From Sipunculus nudus (lineage: Eukaryota; Annelida; Sipuncula; Golfingiida; Sipunculidae), in contig JAPPUL010000021.1 of NCBI GenBank assembly GCA_026874595.1, positions 62,001 to 126,000 of the forward strand: DNA of 64,000 nucleotides, in the 5' to 3' direction. Position numbers and translations under genes: made by a program. This document shows positions 50,190 to 63,534 of this stretch, piece by piece. Under the pieces are notes generated by a model that worked only from the letters and a program-made list of their open reading frames with translations, was not told the DNA's origin and made no database searches. Within the stretch, counting starts at the first letter, position 1. Each line of letters opens with the position of its first letter.

Positions 50190-53100
50190 ATATTCAAAAA
50201 ATGAAAAAACCATTTCGAGATACTAGTGTAGGACTTATGATATGTCAGTTTCAAAAAGATTCCTGCAATAATGTGGCCGTTGGCGCAAGATGAATGAAAT
50301 CTCGAAATATCTCTATTCACGAGATATTTTACGAGATACTGCAAGACTTGTAATAAAATCTTGTAGTACTAGTTGAGAGCTACCTGATGCAAAAAACTAG
50401 ATCACTCTAGCTTTAAAACTGACAAAGTTAGAAAAATAAGATCCCTTATTTTCGAATATCATGACTTTTCCCCAAAAAATTGTAACCATGGTTACGGCAA
50501 ATTTGAGTCAGCTACACACCAGATGACAGGCCTTGGAATGACGATTAAAATGAGCTATTGTTGAAGTAGATACGACTAATAGTCACAAAGATATGAAGAA
50601 AAAAACGTTTTGAGAAGTTTTGACGACCTTGACCTTGACCTTTGACCTACTTTAACCAAAAACAATGGGGCACCTAGAAATTATGTTTTCCAACATCCCT
50701 GTAAGTTTCAAGGTTATTGTGGCAAAATTGTGGCCAGGAGAGTGGTGACAAACAAACAAACAAACAAGAACAAGCAAGTAGGCGAATTTGAGGACAACTG
50801 ACAAACAGACGGACACACTGACAAAGTGACTCAAGACTGAGTCCAGATGACTACTCCAGATTATGGAGACGACTCAAAGGAAGAAAAAAGCTACAGTCTA
50901 TGTAACTGAGGTTTATAGTTTTGGAGATATTGCCAAAGCATGATATGTTGGGAGAGGTTCGAGTTCAGCGCCCCCTAGCGGCCATATCCGGAAAATGGAA
51001 AATTGGTTTCGAGATATTAGTGTAAGACTTAAGATGTAATAGTTTCAAAAGGATTCTTTCAAAACTGTAGCCTGTAGAATGCTATATGTGAGACGCAAGA
51101 GCAAGCAGTCGAATTTCAGGACAACTGACAAACAGACGGACACAATGACAAAGTGACACAACATTGAGACCAGATGACATCATCAGTTTATGGAGAAGAC
51201 TCAGAGGGAAAAAATAAGCTATAGTTTATGTAATTGAGGCTTTGGGTTTTAGAGATATGGCCAATGTAATGATATGTGTGTGAGGTTCGTGTGCAGCGCC
51301 CCCTAGCAGCCATATTCAAAAAATGAAAAAACCATTTCGAGATACTAGTGTAGGACTTATGATATGTCAGTTTCAAAAAGATTCCTGCAATAATGTGGCC
51401 TTCGGCGCAAGATGAATGAAATCTCGAAATATCTCTATTCACGAGAAATTTTTCGAGATACTGCAAGACTTTTTATAAAATCTTGTAGTACTAGTTGAAT
51501 GCTACCTGATGCAAAAAACTAGATCACTCTAGCTTTAAAACTGACAAAGTTACAAAAATTAGACCCCTTATTTTCGAATATCATGACTTTTCCCCAAAAA
51601 ATTGATACCATGGTTACGGCAAATTTGAGTCAGCTACACACCAGATGACAGGCCTTGGAATGACGATTAAAATGAGCTATTGTTGAAGTAGATACGACTA
51701 ATAGTCACAAAGATATGAAGAAAAAAACGTTTTGAGAAGTTTTGACGACCTCGACCTTGACCTTTGACCTACTTTAACCAAAAACAATGGGGCACCTAGA
51801 AATTATGTTTTCCAACATCCCTGTAAGTTTCAAGGTTATTGTGGCAAAATTGTGGCCAGGAGAGTGGTGACAAACAAACAAACAAACAAGAACAAGCAAG
51901 TAGGCGAATTTGAGGACAACTGACAAACAGACGGACACACTGACAAAGTGACTCAAGACTGAGTCCAGATGACTACTCCAGATTATGGAGACGACTCAAA
52001 GGAAGAAAAAAGCTACAGTCTATGTAACTGAGGTTTATAGTTTTGGAGATATTGCCAAAGCATGATATGTTGGGAGAGGTTCGAGTTCAGCGCCCCCTAG
52101 CGGCCATATCCGGAAAATGGAAAATTGGTTTCGAGATATCAGTGTAAGACTTAAGATGTAATAGTTTCAAAAGGATTCTTTCAAAACTGTAGCCTGTAGA
52201 ATGCTATATGTGAGACGCAAGAGCAAGCAGTCGAATTTCAGGACAACTGACAAACAGACGGACACAATGACAAAGTGACACAACATTGAGACCAGATGAC
52301 ATCATCAGTTTATGGAGAAGACTCAGAGGGAAAAAATAAGCTATAGTTTATGTAATTGAGGCTTTGGGTTTTAGAGATATGGCCAATGTAATGATATGTG
52401 TGTGAGGTTCGTGTGCAGCGCCCCCTAGCAGCCATATTCAAAAAATGAAAAAACCATTTCGAGATACTAGTGTAGGACTTATGATATGTCAGTTTCAAAA
52501 AGATTCCTGCAATAATGTGGCCTTCGGCGCAAGATGAATGAAATCTCGAAATATCTCTATTCACGAGAAATTTTTCGAGATACTGCAAGACTTTTTATAA
52601 AATCTTGTAGTACTAGTTGAATGCTACCTGATGCAAAAAACTAGATCACTCTAGCTTTAAAACTGACAAAGTTACAAAAATTAGACCCCTTATTTTCGAA
52701 TATCATGACTTTTCCCCAAAAAATTGTAACCATGGTTACGGCAAATTTGAGTCAGCTACACACCAGATGACAGGCCTTGGAATGACGATTAAAATGAGCT
52801 ATCGTTGAAGTAGATACGACTAATAGTCACAAAGATATGAAGAAAAAAACGTTTTGAGAAGTTTTGACGACCTCGACCTTGACCTTTGACCTACTTTAAC
52901 CAAAAACAATGGGGCACCTAGAAATTATGTTTTCCAACATCCCTGTAAGTTTCAAGGTTATTGTGGCAAAATTGTGGCCAGGAGAGTGGTGACAAACAAA
53001 CAAACAAACAAGAACAAGCAAGTAGGCGAATTTGAGGACAACTGACAAACAGACGGACACACTGACAAAGTGACTCAAGACTGAGTCCAGATGACTACTC

Positions 53101-56100
53101 CAGATTATGGAGACGACTCAAAGGAAGAAAAAAGCTACAGTCTATGTAACTGAGGTTTATAGTTTTGGAGATATTGCCAAAGCATGATATGTTGGGAGAG
53201 GTTCGAGTTCAGCGCCCCCTAGCGGCCATATCCGGAAAATGGAAAATTGGTTTCGAGATATTAGTGTAAGACTTAAGATGTAATAGTTTCAAAAGGATTC
53301 TTTCAAAACTGTAGCCTGTAGAATGCTATATGTGAGACGCAAGAGCAAGCAGTCGAATTTCAGGACAACTGACAAACAGACGGACACAATGACAAAGTGA
53401 CACAACATTGAGACCAGATGACATCATCAGTTTATGGAGAAGACTCAGAGGGAAAAAATAAGCTATAGTTTATGTAATTGAGGCTTTGGGTTTTAGAGAT
53501 ATGGCCAATGTAATGATATGTGTGTGAGGTTCGTGTGCAGCGCCCCCTAGCAGCCATATTCAAAAAATGAAAAAACCATTTCGAGATACTAGTGTAGGAC
53601 TTATGATATGTCAGTTTCAAAAAGATTCCTGCAATAATGTGGCCTTCGGCGCAAGATGAATGAAATCTCGAAATATCTCTATTCACGAGAAATTTTTCGA
53701 GATACTGCAAGACTTTTTATAAAATCTTGTAGTACTAGTTGAATGCTACCTGATGCAAAAAACTAGATCACTCTAGCTTTAAAACTGACAAAGTTACAAA
53801 AATTAGACCCCTTATTTTCGAATATCATGACTTTTCCCCAAAAAATTGTAACCATGGTTACGGCAAATTTGAGTCAGCTACACACCAGATGACAGGCCTT
53901 GGAATGACGATTAAAATGAGCTATTGTTGAAGTAGATACGACTAATAGTCACAAAGATATGAAGAAAAAAACGTTTTGAGAAGTTTTGACGACCTCGACC
54001 TTGACCTTTGACCTACTTTAACCAAAAACAATGGGGCACCTAGAAATTATGTTTTCCAACATCCCTGTAAGTTTCAAGGTTATTGTGGCAAAATTGTGGC
54101 CAGGAGAGTGGTGACAAACAAACAAACAAACAAGAACAAGCAAGTAGGCGAATTTGAGGACAACTGACAAACAGACGGACACACTGACAAAGTGACTCAA
54201 GACTGAGTCCAGATGACTACTCCAGATTATGGAGACGACTCAAAGGAAGAAAAAAGCTACAGTCTATGTAACTGAGGTTTATAGTTTTGGAGATATTGCC
54301 AAAGCATGATATGTTGGGAGAGGTTCGAGTTCAGCGCCCCCTAGCGGCCATATCCGGAAAATGGAAAATTGGTTTCGAGATATTAGTGTAAGACTTAAGA
54401 TGTAATAGTTTCAAAAGGATTCTTTCAAAACTGTAGCCTGTAGAATGCTATATGTGAGACGCAAGAGCAAGCAGTCGAATTTCAGGACAACTGACAAACA
54501 GACGGACACAATGACAAAGTGACACAACATTGAGACCAGATGACATCATCAGTTTATGGAGAAGACTCAGAGGGAAAAAATAAGCTATAGTTTATGTAAT
54601 TGAGGCTTTGGGTTTTAGAGATATGGCCAATGTAATGATATGTGTGTGAGGTTCGTGTGCAGCGCCCCCTAGCAGCCATATTCAAAAAATGAAAAAACCA
54701 TTTCGAGATACTAGTGTAGGACTTATGATATGTCAGTTTCAAAAAGATTCCTGCAATAATGTGGCCTTCGGCGCAAGATGGATGAAATCTCGAAATATCT
54801 CTATTCACGAGAAATTTTTCGAGATACTGCAAGACTTTTTATAAAATCTTGTAGTACTAGTTGAATGCTACCTGATGCAAAAAAACTAGATCACTCTAGC
54901 TTTAAAACTGACAAAGTTACAAAAATTAGACCCCTTATTTTCGAATATCATGACTTTTCCCCAAAAAATTGTAACCATGGTTACGGCAAATTTGAGTCAG
55001 CTACACACCAGATGACAGGCCTTGGAATGACGATTAAAATGAGCTATTGTTGAAGTAGATACGACTAATAGTCACAAAGATATGAAGAAAAAAAACGTTT
55101 TGAGAAGTTTTGACGACCTCGACCTTGACCTTTGACCTACTTTAACCAAAAACAATGGGGCACCTAGAAATTATGTTTTCCAACATCCCTGTAAGTTTCA
55201 AGGTTATTGTGGCAAAATTGTGGCCAGGAGAGTGGTGACAAACAAACAAACAAACAAGAACAAGCAAGTAGGCGAATTTGAGGACAACTGACAAACAGAC
55301 GGACACACTGACAAAGTGACTCAAGACTGAGTCCAGATGACTACTCCAGATTATGGAGACGACTCAAAGGAAGAAAAAAGCTACAGTCTATGTAACTGAG
55401 GTTTATAGTTTTGGAGATATTGCCAAAGCATGATATGTTGGGAGAGGTTCGAGTTCAGCGCCCCCTAGCGGCCATATCCGGAAAATGGAAAATTGGTTTC
55501 GAGATATTAGTGTAAGACTTAAGATGTAATAGTTTCAAAAGGATTCTTTCAAAACTGTAGCCTGTAGAATGCTATATGTGAGACGCAAGAGCAAGCAGTC
55601 GAATTTCAGGACAACTGACAAACAGACGGACACAATGACAAAGTGACACAACATTGAGACCAGATGACATCATCAGTTTATGGAGAAGACTCAGAGGGAA
55701 AAAATAAGCTATAGTTTATGTAATTGAGGCTTTGGGTTTTAGAGATATGGCCAATGTAATGATATGTGTGTGAGGTTCGTGTGCAGCGCCCCCTAGCAGC
55801 CATATTCAAAAAATGAAAAAACCATTTCGAGATACTAGTGTAGGACTTATGATATGTCAGTTTCAAAAAGATTCCTGCAATAATGTGGCCTTCGGCGCAA
55901 GATGAATGAAATCTCGAAATATCTCTATTCACGAGAAATTTTTCGAGATACTGCAAGACTTTTTATAAAATCTTGTAGTACTAGTTGAATGCTACCTGAT
56001 GCAAAAAACTAGATCACTCTAGCTTTAAAACTGACAAAGTTACAAAAATTAGACCCCTTATTTTCGAATATCATGACTTTTCCCCAAAAAAATTGTAACC

Positions 56101-56800
56101 ATGGTTACGGCAAATTTGAGTCAGCTACACACCAGATGACAGGCCTTGGAATGACGATTAAAATGAGCTATTGTTGAAGTAGATACGACTAATAGTCACA
56201 AAGATATGAAGAAAAAAACGTTTTGAGAAGTTTTGACGACCTCGACCTTGACCTTTGACCTACTTTAACCAAAAACAATGGGGCACCTAGAAATTATGTT
56301 TTCCAACATCCCTGTAAGTTTCAAGGTTATTGTGGCAAAATTGTGGCCAGGAGAGTGGTGACAAACAAACAAACAAACAAGAACAAGCAAGTAGGCGAAT
56401 TTGAGGACAACTGACAAACAGACGGACACACTGACAAAGTGACTCAAGACTGAGTCCAGATGACTACTCCAGATTATGGAGACGACTCAAAGAAAGAAAA
56501 AAGCTACAGTCTATGTAACTGAGGTTTATAGTTTTGGAGATATTGCCAAAGCATGATATGTTGGGAGAGGTTCGAGTTCAGCGCCCCCTAGCGGCCATAT
56601 CCGGAAAATGGAAAATTGGTTTCGAGATATTAGTGTAAGACTTAAGATGTAATAGTTTCAAAAGGATTCTTTCAAAACTGTAGCCTGTAGAATGCTATAT
56701 GTGAGACGCAAGAGCAAGCAGTCGAATTTCAGGACAACTGACAAACAGACGGACACAATGACAAAGTGACACAACATTGAGACCAGATGACATCATCAGT

Positions 56801-59800
56801 TTATGGAGAAGACTCAGAGGGAAAAAATAAGCTATAGTTTATGTAATTGAGGCTTTGGGTTTTAGAGATATGGCCAATGTAATGATATGTGTGTGAGGTT
56901 CGTGTGCAGCGCCCCCTAGCAGCCATATTCAAAAAATGAAAAAACCATTTCGAGATACTAGTGTAGGACTTATGATATGTCAGTTTCAAAAAGATTCCTG
57001 CAATAATGTGGCCTTCGGCGCAAGATGAATGAAATCTCGAAATATCTCTATTCACGAGAAATTTTTCGAGATACTGCAAGACTTTTTATAAAATCTTGTA
57101 GTACTAGTTGAATGCTACCTGATGCAAAAAAACTAGATCACTCTAGCTTTAAAACTGACAAAGTTACAAAAATTAGACCCCTTATTTTCGAATATCATGA
57201 CTTTTCCCCAAAAAATTGTAACCATGGTTACGGCAAATTTGAGTCAGCTACACACCAGATGACAGGCCTTGGAATGACGATTAAAATGAGCTATTGTTGA
57301 AGTAGATACGACTAATAGTCACAAAGATATGAAGAAAAAAACGTTTTGAGAAGTTTTGACGACCTCGACCTTGACCTTTGACCTACTTTAACCAAAAACA
57401 ATGGGGCACCTAGAAATTATGTTTTCCAACATCCCTGTAAGTTTCAAGGTTATTGTGGCAAAATTGTGGCCAGGAGAGTGGTGACAAACAAACAAACAAA
57501 CAAGAACAAGCAAGTAGGCGAATTTGAGGACAACTGACAAACAGACGGACACACTGACAAAGTGACTCAAGACTGAGTCCAGATGACTACTCCAGATTAT
57601 GGAGACGACTCAAAGGAAGAAAAAAGCTACAGTCTATGTAACTGAGGTTTATAGTTTTGGAGATATTGCCAAAGCATGATATGTTGGGAGAGGTTCGAGT
57701 TCAGCGCCCCCTAGCGGCCATATCCGGAAAATGGAAAATTGGTTTCGAGATATTAGTGTAAGACTTAAGATGTAATAGTTTCAAAAGGATTCTTTCAAAA
57801 CTGTAGCCTGTAGAATGCTATATGTGAGACGCAAGAGCAAGCAGTCGAATTTCAGGACAACTGACAAACAGACGGACACAATGACAAAGTGACACAACAT
57901 TGAGACCAGATGACATCATCAGTTTATGGAGAAGACTCAGAGGGAAAAAATAAGCTATAGTTTATGTAATTGAGGCTTTGGGTTTTAGAGATATGGCCAA
58001 TGTAATGATATGTGTGTGAGGTTCGTGTGCAGCGCCCCCTAGCAGCCATATTCAAAAAATGAAAAAACCATTTCGAGATACTAGTGTAGGACTTATGATA
58101 TGTCAGTTTCAAAAAGATTCCTGCAATAATGTGGCCTTCGGCGCAAGATGAATGAAATCTCGAAATATCTCTATTCACGAGAAATTTTTCGAGATACTGC
58201 AAGACTTTTATAAAATCTTGTAGTACTAGTTGAATGCTACCTGATGCAAAAAACTAGATCACTCTAGCTTTAAAACTGACAAAGTTACAAAAATTAGACC
58301 CCTTATTTTCGAATATCATGACTTTTCCCCAAAAAAATTGTAACCATGGTTACGGCAAATTTGAGTCAGCTACACACCAGATGACAGGCCTTGGAATGAC
58401 GATTAAAATGAGCTATTGTTGAAGTAGATACGACTAATAGTCACAAAGATATGAAGAAAAAAACGTTTTGAGAAGTTTTGACGACCTCGACCTTGACCTT
58501 TGACCTACTTTAACCAAAAACAATGGGGCACCTAGAAATTATGTTTTCCAACATCCCTGTAAGTTTCAAGGTTATTGTGGCAAAATTGTGGCCAGGAGAG
58601 TGGTGACAAACAAACAAACAAACAAGAACAAGCAAGTAGGCGAATTTGAGGACAACTGACAAACAGACGGACACACTGACAAAGTGACTCAAGACTGAGT
58701 CCAGATGACTACTCCAGATTATGGAGACGACTCAAAGGAAGAAAAAAGCTACAGTCTATGTAACTGAGGTTTATAGTTTTGGAGATATTGCCAAAGCATG
58801 ATATGTTGGGAGAGGTTCGAGTTCAGCGCCCCCTAGCGGCCATATCCGGAAAATGGAAAATTGGTTTCGAGATATTAGTGTAAGACTTAAGATGTAATAG
58901 TTTCAAAAGGATTCTTTCAAAACTGTAGCCTGTAGAATGCTATATGTGAGACGCAAGAGCAAGCAGTCGAATTTCAGGACAACTGACAAACAGACGGACA
59001 CAATGACAAAGTGACACAACATTGAGACCAGATGACATCATCAGTTTATGGAGAAGACTCAGAGGGAAAAAATAAGCTATAGTTTATGTAATTGAGGCTT
59101 TGGGTTTTAGAGATATGGCCAATGTAATGATATGTGTGTGAGGTTCGTGTGCAGCGCCCCCTAGCAGCCATATTCAAAAAATGAAAAAACCATTTCGAGA
59201 TACTAGTGTAGGACTTATGATATGTCAGTTTCAAAAAGATTCCTGCAATAATGTGGCCTTCGGCGCAAGATGAATGAAATCTCGAAATATCTCTATTCAC
59301 GAGAAATTTTTCGAGATACTGCAAGACTTTTTATAAAATCTTGTAGTACTAGTTGAATGCTACCTGATGCAAAAAACTAGATCACTCTAGCTTTAAAACT
59401 GACAAAGTTACAAAAATTAGACCCCTTATTTTCGAATATCATGACTTTTCCCCAAAAAATTGTAACCATGGTTACGGCAAATTTGAGTCAGCTACACACC
59501 AGATGACAGGCCTTGGAATGACGATTAAAATGAGCTATTGTTGAAGTAGATACGACTAATAGTCACAAAGATATGAAGAAAAAAACGTTTTGAGAAGTTT
59601 TGACGACCTCGACCTTGACCTTTGACCTACTTTAACCAAAAACAATGGGGCACCTAGAAATTATGTTTTCCAACATCCCTGTAAGTTTCAAGGTTATTGT
59701 GGCAAAATTGTGGCCAGGAGAGTGGTGACAAACAAACAAACAAACAAGAACAAGCAAGTAGGCGAATTTGAGGACAACTGACAAACAGACGGACACACTG

Positions 59801-62800
59801 ACAAAGTGACTCAAGACTGAGTCCAGATGACTACTCCAGATTATGGAGACGACTCAAAGGAAGAAAAAAGCTACAGTCTATGTAACTGAGGTTTATAGTT
59901 TTGGAGATATTGCCAAAGCATGATATGTTGGGAGAGGTTCGAGTTCAGCGCCCCCTAGCGGCCATATCCGGAAAATGGAAAATTGGTTTCGAGATATTAG
60001 TGTAAGACTTAAGATGTAATAGTTTCAAAAGGATTCTTTCAAAACTGTAGCCTGTAGAATGCTATATGTGAGACGCAAGAGCAAGCAGTCGAATTTCAGG
60101 ACAACTGACAAACAGACGGACACAATGACAAAGTGACACAACATTGAGACCAGATGACATCATCAGTTTATGGAGAAGACTCAGAGGGAAAAAATAAGCT
60201 ATAGTTTATGTAATTGAGGCTTTGGGTTTTAGAGATATGGCCAATGTAATGATATGTGTGTGAGGTTCGTGTGCAGCGCCCCCTAGCAGCCATATTCAAA
60301 AAATGAAAAAACCATTTCGAGATACTAGTGTAGGACTTATGATATGTCAGTTTCAAAAAGATTCCTGCAATAATGTGGCCTTCGGCGCAAGATGAATGAA
60401 ATCTCGAAATATCTCTATTCACGAGAAATTTTTCGAGATACTGCAAGACTTTTTATAAAATCTTGTAGTACTAGTTGAATGCTACCTGATGCAAAAAAAC
60501 TAGATCACTCTAGCTTTAAAACTGACAAAGTTACAAAAATTAGACCCCTTATTTTCGAATATCATGACTTTTCCCCAAAAAATTGTAACCATGGTTACGG
60601 CAAATTTGAGTCAGCTACACACCAGATGACAGGCCTTGGAATGACGATTAAAATGAGCTATTGTTGAAGTAGATACGACTAATAGTCACAAAGATATGAA
60701 GAAAAAAACGTTTTGAGAAGTTTTGACGACCTCGACCTTGACCTTTGACCTACTTTAACCAAAAACAATGGGGCACCTAGAAATTATGTTTTCCAACATC
60801 CCTGTAAGTTTCAAGGTTATTGTGGCAAAATTGTGGCCAGGAGAGTGGTGACAAACAAACAAACAAACAAGAACAAGCAAGTAGGCGAATTTGAGGACAA
60901 CTGACAAACAGACGGACACACTGACAAAGTGACTCAAGACTGAGTCCAGATGACTACTCCAGATTATGGAGACGACTCAAAGGAAGAAAAAAGCTACAGT
61001 CTATGTAACTGAGGTTTATAGTTTTGGAGATATTGCCAAAGCATGATATGTTGGGAGAGGTTCGAGTTCAGCGCCCCCTAGCGGCCATATCCGGAAAATG
61101 GAAAATTGGTTTCGAGATATTAGTGTAAGACTTAAGATGTAATAGTTTCAAAAGGATTCTTTCAAAACTGTAGCCTGTAGAATGCTATATGTGAGACGCA
61201 AGAGCAAGCAGTCGAATTTCAGGACAACTGACAAACAGACGGACACAATGACAAAGTGACACAACATTGAGACCAGATGACATCATCAGTTTATGGAGAA
61301 GACTCAGAGGGAAAAAATAAGCTATAGTTTATGTAATTGAGGCTTTGGGTTTTAGAGATATGGCCAATGTAATGATATGTGTGTGAGGTTCGTGTGCAGC
61401 GCCCCCTAGCAGCCATATTCAAAAAATGAAAAAACCATTTCGAGATACTAGTGTAGGACTTATGATATGTCAGTTTCAAAAAGATTCCTGCAATAATGTG
61501 GCCTTCGGCGCAAGATGAATGAAATCTCGAAATATCTCTATTCACGAGAAATTTTTCGAGATACTGCAAGACTTTTATAAAATCTTGTAGTACTAGTTGA
61601 ATGCTACCTGATGCAAAAAACTAGATCACTCTAGCTTTAAAACTGACAAAGTTACAAAAATTAGACCCCTTATTTTCGAATATCATGACTTTTCCCCAAA
61701 AAAATTGTAACCATGGTTACGGCAAATTTGAGTCAGCTACACACCAGATGACAGGCCTTGGAATGACGATTAAAATGAGCTATTGTTGAAGTAGATACGA
61801 CTAATAGTCACAAAGATATGAAGAAAAAAACGTTTTGAGAAGTTTTGACGACCTCGACCTTGACCTTTGACCTACTTTAACCAAAAACAATGGGGCACCT
61901 AGAAATTATGTTTTCCAACATCCCTGTAAGTTTCAAGGTTATTGTGGCAAAATTGTGGCCAGGAGAGTGGTGACAAACAAACAAACAAACAAGAACAAGC
62001 AAGTAGGCGAATTTGAGGACAACTGACAAACAGACGGACACACTGACAAAGTGACTCAAGACTGAGTCCAGATGACTACTCCAGATTATGGAGACGACTC
62101 AAAGGAAGAAAAAAGCTACAGTCTATGTAACTGAGGTTTATAGTTTTGGAGATATTGCCAAAGCATGATATGTTGGGAGAGGTTCGAGTTCAGCGCCCCC
62201 TAGCGGCCATATCCGGAAAATGGAAAATTGGTTTCGAGATATTAGTGTAAGACTTAAGATGTAATAGTTTCAAAAGGATTCTTTCAAAACTGTAGCCTGT
62301 AGAATGCTATATGTGAGACGCAAGAGCAAGCAGTCGAATTTCAGGACAACTGACAAACAGACGGACACAATGACAAAGTGACACAACATTGAGACCAGAT
62401 GACATCATCAGTTTATGGAGAAGACTCAGAGGGAAAAAATAAGCTATAGTTTATGTAATTGAGGCTTTGGGTTTTAGAGATATGGCCAACGTAATGATAT
62501 GTGTGTGAGGTTCGTGTGCAGCGCCCCCTAGCAGCCATATTCAAAAAATGAAAAAACCATTTCGAGATACTAGTGTAGGACTTATGATATGTCAGTTTCA
62601 AAAAGATTCCTGCAATAATGTGGCCTTCGGCGCAAGATGAATGAAATCTCGAAATATCTCTATTCACGAGAAATTTTTCGAGATACTGCAAGACTTTTTA
62701 TAAAATCTTGTAGTACTAGTTGAATGCTACCTGATGCAAAAAACTAGATCACTCTAGCTTTAAAACTGACAAAGTTACAAAAATTAGACCCCTTATTTTC

Positions 62801-63534
62801 GAATATCATGACTTTTCCCCAAAAAATTGTAACCATGGTTACGGCAAATTTGAGTCAGCTACACACCAGATGACAGGCCTTGGAATGACGATTAAAATGA
62901 GCTATTGTTGAAGTAGATACGACTAATAGTCACAAAGATATGAAGAAAAAAACGTTTTGAGAAGTTTTGACGACCTCGACCTTGACCTTTGACCTACTTT
63001 AACCAAAAACAATGGGGCACCTAGAAATTATGTTTTCCAACATCCCTGTAAGTTTCAAGGTTATTATGGCAAAATTGTGGCCAGGAGAGTGGTGACAAAC
63101 AAACAAACAAACAAGAACAAGCAAGTAGGCGAATTTGAGGACAACTGACAAACAGACGGACACACTGACAAAGTGACTCAAGACTGAGTCCAGATGACTA
63201 CTCCAGATTATGGAGACGACTCAAAGGAAGAAAAAAGCTACAGTCTATGTAACTGAGGTTTATAGTTTTGGAGATATTGCCAAAGCATGATATGTTGGGA
63301 GAGGTTCGAGTTCAGCGCCCCCTAGCGGCCATATCCGGAAAATGGAAAATTGGTTTCGAGATATTAGTGTAAGACTTAAGATGTAATAGTTTCAAAAGGA
63401 TTCTTTCAAAACTGTAGCCTGTAGAATGCTATATGTGAGACGCAAGAGCAAGCAGTCGAATTTCAGGACAACTGACAAACAGACGGACACAATGACAAAG
63501 TGACACAACATTGAGACCAGATGACATCATCAGT
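56801..63534. repeat. Higher-order repeat in array B: two 3-unit blocks of 3,367 bp
   Basis: Homopolymer markers give the order. Unit one has seven A in GATGCAAAAAAACTAG (57122 and 60492). Unit two has a four-T ACTTTTATAAA run (58204 and 61572) and seven A after CCCC (58331 and 61698). Unit three has neither. The order occurs at 56801-60167 and again at 60168-63534, both exactly 3,367 bp. The two units before 56801 carry the seven-A markers in another combination, plus an eight-A run near 55087. Confidence 0.75.
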
